A stretch of 64,000 nucleotides of DNA from Pseudomonas sp. DNDY-54 (GCF_019880365.1 NZ_CP082271.1:4216001-4280000); one strand, 5' to 3'; positions 1-7,747 are shown, numbered from the stretch's first letter. The notes: generated by a model from the letters alone, not told the origin. Numbers and translations are program-made.

Positions 1-52
1 AGGGATCCTGTCGGCATGGACTGAGAGGGGGTGCCATCAGTAGAAGCCATTA

Positions 53-286
53 TCAGCTACCTCGATTGTCCTGGAATTCTCGACTCGCCATTTCCCATTC
101 CTCAGCGGTCAGGCGAGGCATCGGTCCGACGCAGGTCATTTCCGAGCGTCTCAGCAGCTCGTCTGGTCCACCTAAGGCTTCGACGAAGCGAGGACAGGTC
201 TTCCGCCAGATACCAGGCACCAGCTCGATCTGGGTCAATTGGTGAAGCGCCTGCTCTGCCGTAAGGGGTTCGGTTGGCTTATTCAT
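53..286 (-). CDS. Hypothetical protein of integrated element, downstream of terS
   Basis: A 77-residue reading frame whose ATG lies inside the last codons of the terminase small subunit gene (8-bp overlap), so the two are probably translationally coupled. The product is acidic, has no signal peptide or membrane segment, and contains two Trp-containing stretches (GIWRKTC, EEWEMA). I do not recognise a family. The position directly after terS in the satellite-like element suggests a packaging, capsid-redirection or interference role, but this is inference only. The overlap and shared strand make it more likely real than a chance frame. Confidence 0.6.
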   Translation of the reverse strand: MNKPTEPLTAEQALHQLTQIELVPGIWRKTCPRFVEALGGPDELLRRSEMTCVGPMPRLTAEEWEMASREFQDNRGS

Positions 287-785
287 CAGAGGAGACCTCT
301 GTTTTGTTGGCCTTGTACTTCTCTAGCAGCGCCGTTAGTTGCTGACGCTCGGCCGCAGGCATGGAGAGGAGCGCATTTACATCCAAACCGATGTCCTCTT
401 GCTGCACACGAATACGATCAGCCATTTGGTCGCCATATCGAAACTTCAAAAGCACTTCCAGCAGCCGATCCGAATGCTTCCTTATCAGCAGGGGCCGCTC
501 TTCGCCTGTCGCTTTATCGACAGTGGTAGCGAGCTTGCCACCATGGATCACTGGCTCGTCATAACCCAAGGCCGCACGCCGATAGGCTTCGCCCAATAAG
601 GCATCAAGGCCAACGTTAATTGACTCCTCCCAACGAGTGCGAAATTCCAGATCGTTTGCTTTGTGGTAGAAGGCTGTTCGTCTAGTTATTCCACATGCCT
701 CGGCAGCAGTTTTTGGCGAGCAGGTCTCTTCTAGCACCTCAAAGAACCGCTCTCTTAGTTCAGGGGTAAACTTGTTGGCAGACAT
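279..785 (-). CDS. Phage terminase small subunit-like protein (TerS)
   Basis: 168 residues, the usual size for a small terminase. The N-terminal third has a helix-turn-helix of the terS type (residues about 22-45: SPKTAAEACGITRRTAFYHK, then an acidic/aromatic stretch through FRTRWEESI). A basic central segment and an acidic helical C-terminus follow, as expected for DNA recognition followed by oligomerisation and large-subunit contact. No large terminase, portal or capsid gene is visible in the window. In phage satellites a lone terS serves to redirect a helper phage's packaging machine to satellite DNA. It lies on the same strand as the primase gene, separated from it by a 700-bp gene-poor stretch, and overlaps the next small gene. 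No strong Shine-Dalgarno precedes the ATG. Confidence 0.8.
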   Translation of the reverse strand: MSANKFTPELRERFFEVLEETCSPKTAAEACGITRRTAFYHKANDLEFRTRWEESINVGLDALLGEAYRRAALGYDEPVIHGGKLATTVDKATGEERPLLIRKHSDRLLEVLLKFRYGDQMADRIRVQQEDIGLDVNALLSMPAAERQQLTALLEKYKANKTEVSSDE

Positions 786-900
786 GTTGGATTACTCAAA
801 AGTGGCTTACTACATATTCTGCGTGTGTTAAACCCGAGATAGAACCAGCGTTTCTCCTTTCGATTCATTCACTTAAATCGATGAAGACCCTTATGTTTGA

Positions 901-1014
901 TTAGAGGGCGAAGTTGGCTCGCGCGCGAAGGAGAAGATGGCGCAGAGGTGAGAGAGCGAAAAACAGCAAGACTCCTGAGTTTCCGCAAGCCTCCCTTAAG
1001 TTGTTCTCCCTCAT
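901..1014 (-). CDS. Short 37-residue ORF of a kind recurrent in Pseudomonas genomes
   Basis: A short minus-strand frame starting MRENNLREACGNSGV and ending in a Leu/Arg-rich tail (LLFFALSPLRHLLLRARA, then NFAL and stop). From memory, near-identical peptides are annotated as hypothetical proteins many times in Pseudomonas genomes and islands, so the DNA may be a dispersed repeat rather than a gene. There is no convincing ribosome site apart from a purine-rich stretch inside the frame, and no known domain. Treat it as a repeat-associated ORF; a coding role is doubtful. Confidence 0.3.
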   Translation of the reverse strand: MRENNLREACGNSGVLLFFALSPLRHLLLRARANFAL

Positions 1015-1126
1015 AGTGACTGTGCCTGCGATTCCCCACCTCGTTCGACCACGGCGATTTAGTTGCAGGCTGGATCGGCTCCAGGACTGTGAGACTATGC
1101 GGAGTCCGGTCGTCCCAAAGCATTGA

Positions 1127-1260
1127 TTTTACTGCCTTTACTTATACTACTTAATCTTCACAAACTTAAATTAAAAAATATAAAAAGTAGTAAATAACTA
1201 AATGCTAAATAATAAATGGAGGCAGCTATTTAATATTTAGTATTTAGCCAAACGGCATAT
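1127..1260. repeat. AT-rich inverted repeat region, candidate satellite replication origin
   Basis: A strongly AT-rich block, unlike anything else in the window. Its core is a near-perfect inverted repeat: left arm 1198-1217, right arm 1227-1247, matching at 18 of 20 positions around a GC-richer centre. Each arm contains a tandem CTAAAT motif (CTAAATGCTAAATA and its partner), so the region also has iteron-like direct repeats. It lies in the gap between terS and the primase/helicase gene and encodes nothing convincing. In P4-like replicons the alpha-type primase/helicase binds repeats near an AT-rich origin. This block is the best candidate for that role, inferred from structure and position only. 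Confidence 0.45.
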
Positions 1261-1332
1261 CCGGGAGAACTGAAAAGCAGGCTATGCTGTTGTGATTCTG
1301 TGCAAACTCGCATAACGCGCTGATCTACAAGC

Positions 1333-1369
1333 AAAAAAAAGCGCCAGACTTGTTTTGATGGGTCGGCGC
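1333..1369 (-). terminator. Rho-independent terminator after the primase operon
   Basis: Read on the minus strand, a GCGCC-GAC / GTC-T-GGCGC stem is followed directly by eight T residues. It lies about 115 bp beyond the primase stop codon, so it probably ends the alpA-primase transcript. A second perfect 9-bp hairpin without a T-run (ACCGTGGCC / GGCCACGGT, 1451-1474) lies between the stop codon and this terminator. Confidence 0.65.
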
Positions 1370-1483
1370 AAAGTATGTGATTTTGTCGTTTCTTGCGTTT
1401 CAAAGGGAAAACTAAATAGCTCCTGCGAAATTAAATAGCGAAGTCCGAACACCGTGGCCGACTTAGGCCACGGTGCCAAACTC

Positions 1484-3871
1484 CTACTCCTCCTTGCCTG
1501 TTGCCTTCGCCCAAATGGCACGGGCGTCGCTCAGCCCTGGCAGAACCCACCTCCATACGCGGCGACCATCTTCGAGCACAACCTGACGCTCTCCAATGCC
1601 CGCTTTCTTTTTGATCTTCATGGCGAGTCCCGCCTTTGTTCTCGGTCTCGCTCCGATCGACTTGGCGTAGGCAAGGTAGTCGCGGTGCAGCTCGTCTTTA
1701 TCCACCTCCACCGCAGACTCGTGCCACGGCGGATCGTCATCTGCAATCGCATAACCAGGCAATTTTCCCGACTCCAACAGATCATCCCACCAGGACTCCT
1801 CGGCGCTCTGGCTCATCATCTTTTGCTCGGCTAGCGCTTCGGTTTGAGGAACGTTATCCCGAGGGTGCCAGTTGCCAATGTCACGCTTCAGCATGTCGTG
1901 CAAAAAGGCGGCGCGACCTCCGTTTTCGAGCTGTTTATTCAGGGCATCGAAGAAGGCTTTGTCACCCTTACGGTTGGTGTTCACATTGAAAACTGCGAAG
2001 CGGCGCTCCCCATCCATGCCAGCAGGAACTACCCAGTCGTTGTTCGACGCCATGACAATGTGAACGTGGTTTCTTCCGTTAACAGCGTCTCGACCCTTGC
2101 CCTCGTAAGTGATCGTCGGCTCGGTAACCAATTGCTTGAGTACGGCCTCGCCTTCTTTATTTCCAGCCCAGAACGCTTCGTCTGCAAACAGACATACACA
2201 GTTCTGGAGGTGGGAGTTGAAGCGCCCCGTTAGGTGGCCGGGTGAGCTGATGTGGAGCCCGCTTGCACCTGCGATGTCATGGAGGGTGCGCCCCAGCGTC
2301 CCTTTCCCTGTGCCTTTTTCGCCGCGGAACGCGATGGCAACCTCAGCGACCTTCTCGGGATGCTGGAAAAGGAACGCCATCCAGTTGAGGACATATTCAT
2401 AGTGTTCTTCGACACCATCCACCAGCACTTCCAGAACCAGCTGGCGTAACAGCGACCAGTTGCCTTCTTTGGGGTCGTAGGCCCAGCCCTGCCACATGTT
2501 GAGCCAGCCGTCGTGGTCTCTCGATGGATCGAAAATGATCCCCTTGTACTGGCGACGTTTAGGGCTCTTCAACCAGACATCGGCGACAGACATCAGCTTG
2601 TTATTGACCTCGGTCAGCCTGTTCTCATACATGGACCTGAAGTCACTTTTGGATAGACGCTGGTAACGTACGCGCCCGTTGAAGATTGGGTCGGCTTCCT
2701 CAGTAATGATCTGGAAACCGCTATCCAAGACCGCATAGTGCTTTCCATTCAGCTCTTGGATGATCCCATCCAGACCTTCGGCCTTTGGCTCTGCGCGCAA
2801 TTCGGCGTCGTCCACGCCTTCGCCCAGGCTTTCTTCTAGCCACGGTTCGAACTCGTCCTCTGGGTCTGGGTGGGCAATGTGCCCCCCTGCTTCCTGCACT
2901 ACTTTATGGAGGAACTTGATTGTCACAGGGCGACCGCGACGCCCTCCGCTTGGATTCGAATGAAGCGAATCCCATCGGCGACCAATGATCCAAGCATCGT
3001 CTTGGTAATCAGGGTCTTGGGTCGACCAGTCGATGAATTCCTGCCGACCTTCACCGTTCGTTGCGTGATGGCAAGCCATCATCAAGGTTCGCCAATGGCT
3101 CTCTTCCTTGAAATCCTCGACATCAAGAAACTCCAGGGCAGCCGCGAGCTGCTCAGGGGAGAGATCACCGAGCCCTGCCGCCTGTCCATGGGCCCTGGCC
3201 GGGCGACGGATCAGATCCAGTATCCGGCTGGGTAGGCTTTGCATTTCGCTGGGTCTGGGCGCGAAGTCGTCCCACTTGTAACGCTCGCCACAAGGATGCA
3301 CGGAGCCTGGGGCGACGACTTGTCTTCCCAACGATTTAAACTCCAGCCCAGGAAAGTCCTCCAGGCTATCGACCACAGCGACGTCGGCAGGCTTTTTGAA
3401 GTAGTAGTGATCGCCACCTGAGCCTGTAATCACATGCGAAGCCAGCATCAGGTCCAGACCGTGGGCTTCTACAAACTCTGCAAGAGAGTCACGACCGTCG
3501 GGAAAATTTCGAGGATCAACATCCAGCACCACCACCGAGTCGGGCAAGCGAACGCCGATATTTCTTCCCGTTCTGGTGGCTTCAGCCAACACGGCAACAG
3601 AGTCGTATTCCTTCGCTTGCCAAGCCCCATCGCGAGGCGTCTTGCCACGAGCACGGCCGCGATTATCTACGGCATCCCACTTATGTAGAGGGATAAGCTG
3701 AAGACCCGCTGCGATCAGCCCATCGACGTCGAATGATGGTGTTCGTTGAGCGGCAGAGGTCGCACTATGGCTCTGCGATTCGATAGTTGGATTGTCGCTC
3801 TCCATAGGTTTTCCAGCATTTACCCCGCCTCGTTGCCCGACGACTAGCGGGGTATTTTTTTGTCCGTTCAT
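1484..3871 (-). CDS. Primase-polymerase / SF3 helicase replication protein
   Basis: 795 residues counted from the ATG that overlaps the alpA stop codon (ATGA). The N-terminal part (about 50-220) is a bifunctional primase/polymerase domain with the metal-binding DVDP motif (residues 117-120), SGGDHYYF (151-158) and QVVAPGSVHP (184-193). A PriCT-like region follows (about 240-310). The C-terminal part is a DUF5906/D5-type SF3 helicase with Walker A GEKGTGKGT (517-525), Walker B CLFADEAFW (560-568), sensor MASNND (607-612) and GERR as arginine finger. This layout matches the self-replication proteins of P4-like satellites and related islands. It probably acts on the nearby AT-rich repeats. An upstream in-frame ATG at 3886 would add five residues. 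Confidence 0.92.
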   Translation of the reverse strand: MNGQKNTPLVVGQRGGVNAGKPMESDNPTIESQSHSATSAAQRTPSFDVDGLIAAGLQLIPLHKWDAVDNRGRARGKTPRDGAWQAKEYDSVAVLAEATRTGRNIGVRLPDSVVVLDVDPRNFPDGRDSLAEFVEAHGLDLMLASHVITGSGGDHYYFKKPADVAVVDSLEDFPGLEFKSLGRQVVAPGSVHPCGERYKWDDFAPRPSEMQSLPSRILDLIRRPARAHGQAAGLGDLSPEQLAAALEFLDVEDFKEESHWRTLMMACHHATNGEGRQEFIDWSTQDPDYQDDAWIIGRRWDSLHSNPSGGRRGRPVTIKFLHKVVQEAGGHIAHPDPEDEFEPWLEESLGEGVDDAELRAEPKAEGLDGIIQELNGKHYAVLDSGFQIITEEADPIFNGRVRYQRLSKSDFRSMYENRLTEVNNKLMSVADVWLKSPKRRQYKGIIFDPSRDHDGWLNMWQGWAYDPKEGNWSLLRQLVLEVLVDGVEEHYEYVLNWMAFLFQHPEKVAEVAIAFRGEKGTGKGTLGRTLHDIAGASGLHISSPGHLTGRFNSHLQNCVCLFADEAFWAGNKEGEAVLKQLVTEPTITYEGKGRDAVNGRNHVHIVMASNNDWVVPAGMDGERRFAVFNVNTNRKGDKAFFDALNKQLENGGRAAFLHDMLKRDIGNWHPRDNVPQTEALAEQKMMSQSAEESWWDDLLESGKLPGYAIADDDPPWHESAVEVDKDELHRDYLAYAKSIGARPRTKAGLAMKIKKKAGIGERQVVLEDGRRVWRWVLPGLSDARAIWAKATGKEE

Positions 3872-4125
3872 CGGCCACCCCCACATCGCCTGGCGGCGAT
3901 AAAGGCACGGAGGTCACCCATGCGATAGCGAGCGCCCCTTTTGCTCCGTCCAAGCTGGATGCTCGACGGCAATAGTTCGGGCGCTTTGCACCGATACCAA
4001 GTAATGGTGGCGTAGGTAATGTTTAGAACAGCTGCAGCGGCTTGCAGATCGATGAGGGCATCGTCGGGCAAGGCATGAATTTCTTCGAGCTCAGCGAACG
4101 TGAACTCTTTGGTTGGGCTCGCCAT
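3868..4125 (-). CDS. AlpA-family/excisionase-like HTH regulator
   Basis: 85 residues with a winged helix-turn-helix of the AlpA/MerR-like type in the second half: LIDLQAAAAVLNITYATITW followed by a basic wing (GRSKRGARYRMGDLRAFI). AlpA-type proteins in P4-like satellites and Gram-negative PICIs activate early transcription or aid excision. The gene overlaps the primase gene by 4 bp (ATGA) and should be cotranscribed with it. A GGAG sequence lies 9 bases before the ATG. The stretch between it and the integrase gene carries a repeated motif that may be its own or the integrase's operator. Confidence 0.8.
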   Translation of the reverse strand: MASPTKEFTFAELEEIHALPDDALIDLQAAAAVLNITYATITWYRCKAPELLPSSIQLGRSKRGARYRMGDLRAFIAARRCGGGR

Positions 4126-4148
4126 GGTGGCAGTCTCCAGTCGGCCCC

Positions 4149-4221
4149 ACAGTCGTTGAGAACTGCGGGATATTTGACTGAATGCACACTGGCATTGGGG
4201 CTGCTCATTCGACAGTCGTTG
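4149..4221. promoter_or_regulatory. Direct repeat ACAGTCGTTG upstream of alpA
   Basis: The 10-mer ACAGTCGTTG occurs at 4149-4158 and 4212-4221, 63 bp apart, both followed by a similar (A/C)GAA context. Both copies lie in the 241-bp gap between the integrase stop and the alpA start, where the alpA-primase promoter must sit. They may be operator or excisionase sites. No clear -35/-10 pair was assigned in this stretch. Confidence 0.35.
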
Positions 4222-4366
4222 CGAAGAACCCCTCGGTTGTTCTTGCCACCGAAAGCACTTTTGCTCCCGCAGTCATCGCCGATGGGAACCTCCGCACAAC
4301 TTGGCGCGATTGGTTCAATGCTGCCCCAAGATTCAAGGTTAAACAACCAACGATTTGCTCGTATTC

Positions 4367-5662
4367 TCAGGCCGCCGTCACCGCTTCGGTTTGATCCGGA
4401 CTGCTATGCGTCAGCGTATTCGGTACTACGTGCAACACGGGCTGCCTGAGCAAGCCAGATTGCTGCGTTTCGGCGGCTGATTGAGCTTCTAAAGCAGTCG
4501 GAGGCCAGGTTCCTTCAGTCCAATCAAGGCCAAGCGCTGCCAGAATGTAGCTCGATGCCTTTTCTTGGTATGGCCTCAAGTGCTCCACCCCAATGTTGAT
4601 GTAGCCCATGGTCACGTTATTGGCAGCGTGGTTCAGTAGGTACTTCAGCTCAAGCAACGGCACCCCTGCTTGTACGGCCAATGATGCATATAGATGTCGA
4701 AGGGCATGGCCCGCCAGTCCGTTGAGCTCTGGCTGCTTCACCTCTGATACATGACCAGACTTCGAGTCGGAGGCGAAGACCCATGGGTGCTTTCGATGCA
4801 TGCGAGGTGAATGGACTGCCCTGTGGGCGAGTAGCGCTTTCAACGGACCCGACAGCGGCAAGTCGAACGCCCGCTCTGCGCCACCCTTGGGGTTCGGGAT
4901 ATGGATAAACCCGTCATGGATATGTTCTAGCCGAGCTTCGCAGGCTGCTGTTTTACGCATGCCGCTGAGCAGCAGGAACAAATGAAGATCGCGGCGCACT
5001 GGATTCAACTGGAGAACAGCCCTACCCCACTCCTTCAATTGATCAGCGCTCGCTTCCACTTTCCGCCGTTTCAATCCATGGAAGTCGATGTTCGAGGCGG
5101 GGTTTGGTGGCAGATCGGGATGCTCTCGAAGGCCACGGTTGTAGAGGGCCCTGAATACTCGAAACGTCCCATCAGCCACTGGTGCTCCGTTTTTTGTGGT
5201 GATGCTTTTATGCCGCTCCCTTACCGACGCCCTGTTTGCGCCAATATCCATCAAGGGCTTATCTAACCAGTCGCTCAGGTACTGGCTCATCAGGTAGCGA
5301 TAACCTTCATCTGTACGAGGCGATAGCTTTTTGGCAGCAAGGTGCATTTCCATTGCCTGCCTGAGCGTCATGCCCTTCACACGAGCCTTGCGCTTTTCCT
5401 CGTTTGGGTTGGCACCGCTACGCATGGAAACCAATTTCTGCATGGCAAGCTCGCGAGCTGCTTTTGCCGTTAAGGAAGGGTGGTCGCCCAACTTGACCCT
5501 CACCTGTTTACCGTTGACCAAGCTCTGGACATAGAAGCCTTTCTTGGTTTTGCTGATGATTAGATAGAAGCCTCGAAGCTCAAGATCGGCATAAAGGGTG
5601 GTCTTGCCGTTCTCGGCAGGGGCGACACGCTCGACCAAAGCCTGGGTGATTTTGACTTTCAT
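4367..5662 (-). CDS. P4-type tyrosine recombinase (integrase)
   Basis: 431 residues, the normal length for P4-like integrases. The N-terminus is the DUF4102 arm-binding domain (residues about 1-85), then a core-binding domain (about 95-190) and the catalytic domain. Visible catalytic residues are Arg236 (LSGMRKTA), a Lys candidate near 259 (NPKGG), His319 and Arg322 (GHALRH), His345 (LLNHAAN) and Tyr354 (MGYINI). The gene starts 173 bp from the tRNA-Thr remnant, the usual int-att arrangement, and reads away from it. The enzyme should recombine the tRNA 3' end with the matching element site. The roughly 60-residue C-terminal tail beyond the Tyr motif is poorly conserved looking. Confidence 0.93.
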   Translation of the reverse strand: MKVKITQALVERVAPAENGKTTLYADLELRGFYLIISKTKKGFYVQSLVNGKQVRVKLGDHPSLTAKAARELAMQKLVSMRSGANPNEEKRKARVKGMTLRQAMEMHLAAKKLSPRTDEGYRYLMSQYLSDWLDKPLMDIGANRASVRERHKSITTKNGAPVADGTFRVFRALYNRGLREHPDLPPNPASNIDFHGLKRRKVEASADQLKEWGRAVLQLNPVRRDLHLFLLLSGMRKTAACEARLEHIHDGFIHIPNPKGGAERAFDLPLSGPLKALLAHRAVHSPRMHRKHPWVFASDSKSGHVSEVKQPELNGLAGHALRHLYASLAVQAGVPLLELKYLLNHAANNVTMGYINIGVEHLRPYQEKASSYILAALGLDWTEGTWPPTALEAQSAAETQQSGLLRQPVLHVVPNTLTHSSPDQTEAVTAA

Positions 5663-5707
5663 AGAGGAAGGGTTCCGAACAAAACATAAACACGCTTTTT
5701 TGCCCCT

Positions 5708-5809
5708 CGAAACATGTGTTCAGGCGAGGCAAAACAAGCTCGAAACCCTATTAAGTCGCGTATTTACTGGCTTGTAAGCGCCGAAACCGTCTGATTTTTA
5801 GCCGAAACC
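5708..5809. repeat. CGAAAC repeats, candidate integrase arm-binding sites
   Basis: CGAAAC occurs at 5708-5713, 5741-5746, 5782-5787 and 5803-5808. The last two lie inside identical GCCGAAACC words exactly 21 bp apart, two helical turns. They sit between the integrase start and the tRNA remnant, where arm-type sites of tyrosine integrases are expected. The assignment comes from position and repetition only. Confidence 0.4.
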
Positions 5810-5835
5810 AAATCATGGCAAAGTGATATGCGCCC

Positions 5836-5882
5836 GACTTGTAATCAGTAGGTCCCGAGTTCGACTCTTGGTGCCGGCACCA
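5836..5882 (+). other. Attachment site: 3' portion of tRNA-Thr(UGT) at element boundary
   Basis: The sequence matches the 3' part of a Pseudomonas tRNA-Thr with anticodon TGT: anticodon loop CTTGTAA, the 3' strand of the anticodon stem, a complete T-arm (CCGAG / TTCGACT / CTTGG), the 3' acceptor strand TGCCGGC and CCA. The 5' half is missing: upstream bases do not form a D-arm or the partner acceptor strand, and the 5' anticodon stem does not pair well. This is the duplicated 3' end left by integration into the tRNA gene. The intact tRNA should lie beyond the left edge of the window, at the other end of the element. Confidence 0.85.
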
Positions 5883-5891
5883 CATAAATCA

Positions 5892-5923
5892 AAGGCCTGC
5901 AGCGATGCAGGCCTTTTGTTTTT
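5892..5923 (+). terminator. Terminator following the tRNA-Thr 3' remnant
   Basis: A 10-bp perfect stem (AAGGCCTGCA / TGCAGGCCTT) with a GCGA loop is followed by a T-rich tract. It is probably the native tRNA-Thr terminator. The same hairpin with nearly the same flanks recurs at 7625-7645. Confidence 0.85.
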
Positions 5924-6500
5924 CTGCTGTACGTAAAAACCCCACCCGCAATAGTCCGCCGTGATCTGATGGAATGAATGGTCCCACTTTATCTTCAGTA
6001 GGAATGTGGCGGGGCGGCTGGGGATGGCGGACCGGTGTGGTGAACTCATTTCCAGTTGATGCCCTTCTGCTTGTATGAATACTGGGGCGGCACCATTCAG
6101 CTGATCGCGTGACCCGGCAGCGTTTATTTGATGAAACTGCTCAGCATCCCGTTGACGCTGTTCATGTTCGGTTTGCTGCTAGGTACGCTCAGCTCTTGCG
6201 GCGCATCCTGCGCGCTCTGGTCTGACTGCTGACTAGTGCCGGAAGTAGGCGCTGGTGGCAGCCGATCTTGGGCATGAGTGGACATTCTTCCTTTCACTTG
6301 CGTTATTCCTCACAGCTCGCGCTTCATGCGCGTGGCCTTTTTGTCGTCTTCCTACAGTCACCGCTTCGCGCCAACGTAGGTTTGCACTCTCGATAGGCGG
6401 TGCGAGCTCTGTCAGCGGAGTCTTGGATCTTGTGGTCTGACTAGCTGTTAGGCCGCTATGAACGATTGGCCCTGACGGATTTTTATCAAGGAATCAGAAG
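5924..6500. other. Gene-poor stretch between tRNA remnant and diguanylate cyclase
   Basis: No gene could be supported here. A 33-codon frame at 6131-6232 (+) encodes a hydrophobic peptide with a lipobox-like Leu-Ser-Ser-Cys, but it has no ribosome-binding site. Short in-frame pieces just upstream of it look like debris of broken genes. The sequence is consistent with a decayed older insertion. A ribosome site (AAGGA, 6488-6492) for the next gene lies at the end. Confidence 0.5.
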
Positions 6501-7619
6501 TTGCCGATGCTCCCAGTCCTTCTGGCCGACAAGGCGTTCAGTCGTTACTACAACCGCAAGTACCTGAACCGGATGCGCGGCGGCATGGTCGCGGCCATTC
6601 TGCTGTTCGGGTTATTCGGCCTGCTTGAAGTGCTCACGCTGCCGCCCGCGGTCTACCATCAAACGCTGCTGGTGCGCCTGGCCGTGGTTCTCCCGGTGCT
6701 GTTGGCTGTCTGGGCCGCGACCTACCGCCCCTATCTGTTTGGTCACATGCAGAAGGTACTGGGAACGGCCGCGTTCTTGGTGCTCAACGGCGTGGTGCTC
6801 ATCCTTTGGCTCGCGCGGCGCGAAGGTGCATCGCTGCCCTATGAAGGCATCCTGCTGGCCACCCTGTTCGTCTACCTTCTCCTTGGGCTTCGTCTGATCG
6901 GTGCGCTGGTCTGCGGCTGGGCCAGTTGTATAGCCTACATATTGATGGAGCGACACGTAGGCCTGGAAGGGGATGCGCTGCTCTATAACGCGATGTTTCT
7001 GATCTCGGCCAATATCATCGGAAGTGTTGGCGCCTATTTTTCCGACGCCGTCAGCCTCGAGAATTACAAGGCCGAACAGGCATTGCAGCAACTGGCCGAG
7101 CGGGATTTTCTGACAGGGCTGTACAACCGCCGGGTCATGCAGGAGCGCGCCTCGGACGTCTTCGCCCAAGCAAAGCGGGAGCAGCGCTCGGTGGCGGTCG
7201 CCCTGATGGATGTGGATTTCTTTAAGCGTTACAACGATCTGTACGGCCATGGCGAGGGGGATGAGGTACTGCGCCGCGTGGCCGCATCGATCCAGGCCAG
7301 CGCGCGCAGACCGCTCGATTTCACTGCCCGTTACGGCGGCGAGGAATTTGTAGGCGTGTGGTATGACTTGAGCGCGGCTGATGGCCGGGAAAGGGTCGAG
7401 GAGATATGCCGTTGTGTGCGTGAGCTTGGCATCGCCCACCGAGGCTCGAGTGCAGCGGAGGTGGTCACGCTCAGCGCCGGAGTCGTGTCCTGCGAGCCCG
7501 GGGAAACGTTTGACCTGCAGCAATGCCTTCAGCGCGCCGACGCAGCGCTTTATCAGGCTAAAGCACAGGGGCGGGACCGGGTGGTTCCGAGTTGGACGCT
7601 GGGGGCCGGCGCTACATAG
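6501..7619 (+). CDS. Membrane-bound diguanylate cyclase (GGDEF protein)
   Basis: 372 residues from a TTG start placed 8 bases after AAGGA; an in-frame ATG at 6507 is the alternative. Residues about 28-185 hold five or six hydrophobic segments forming a membrane sensor region. A short linker helix leads into the GGDEF domain (about 200-360) with DFLTGLYNRR, MDVDFFKRYND, the active-site loop RYGGEEF (GGEEF at 279-283) and an inhibitory RPLD I-site five residues before it (270-273). It should make cyclic di-GMP and be product-inhibited. The last 12 residues (VVPSWTLGAGAT) are encoded by DNA that aligns with a tRNA-Thr T-arm and acceptor strand. The natural C-terminus was therefore probably replaced during an insertion at the tRNA site. 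Confidence 0.9.
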   Translation: MPMLPVLLADKAFSRYYNRKYLNRMRGGMVAAILLFGLFGLLEVLTLPPAVYHQTLLVRLAVVLPVLLAVWAATYRPYLFGHMQKVLGTAAFLVLNGVVLILWLARREGASLPYEGILLATLFVYLLLGLRLIGALVCGWASCIAYILMERHVGLEGDALLYNAMFLISANIIGSVGAYFSDAVSLENYKAEQALQQLAERDFLTGLYNRRVMQERASDVFAQAKREQRSVAVALMDVDFFKRYNDLYGHGEGDEVLRRVAASIQASARRPLDFTARYGGEEFVGVWYDLSAADGRERVEEICRCVRELGIAHRGSSAAEVVTLSAGVVSCEPGETFDLQQCLQRADAALYQAKAQGRDRVVPSWTLGAGAT

Positions 7620-7657
7620 ATCAAAGGCCTGCAGCATGCAGGCCTCTGTTTCTTTCT
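7580..7657 (+). other. Decayed second copy of tRNA-Thr 3' end plus terminator
   Basis: From 7581 the sequence follows the tRNA remnant at 5847 onward almost base for base: GT(A)GGT, CCGAGTT, GAC, CT, GG, GCCGGC, ACATA, ATCAAAGGCCTGCAGC, then TGCAGGCCT, with about one substitution in five bases in the tRNA part and near identity in the terminator part. The hairpin is AGGCCTGCA (7625-7633) / TGCAGGCCT (7637-7645) followed by a T-rich tract, and it still serves as terminator for the diguanylate cyclase gene. The two copies, 1.74 kb apart, look like the ends of an older insertion that used the same tRNA-Thr site. Confidence 0.7.
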
Positions 7658-7747
7658 GCGAAATGAAATTCGGCGGCAACTTGGCCGAACGTTCATCCCC
7701 AATTAACCCCCACCGATCGACCCATCCAACTGGCCTGACGCTCGTCA

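Noticed and set aside
5831..5882. Functional tRNA-Thr gene
   Set aside because: Only the 3' half is present; no D-arm or 5' acceptor strand upstream, so it is an attachment remnant.
5813..6049. 78-codon minus-strand frame covering the tRNA remnant
   Set aside because: It is the antisense of the tRNA 3' end and terminator, a well-known source of false annotations.
6131..6232. 33-codon hydrophobic frame with lipobox-like Cys
   Set aside because: No ribosome-binding site, and it sits in sequence that looks like gene debris.
6612..7679. 355-codon minus-strand frame opposite the diguanylate cyclase
   Set aside because: Complete overlap with a gene having clear GGDEF motifs; the translation is low in recognisable structure and arises from GC-rich codon use.
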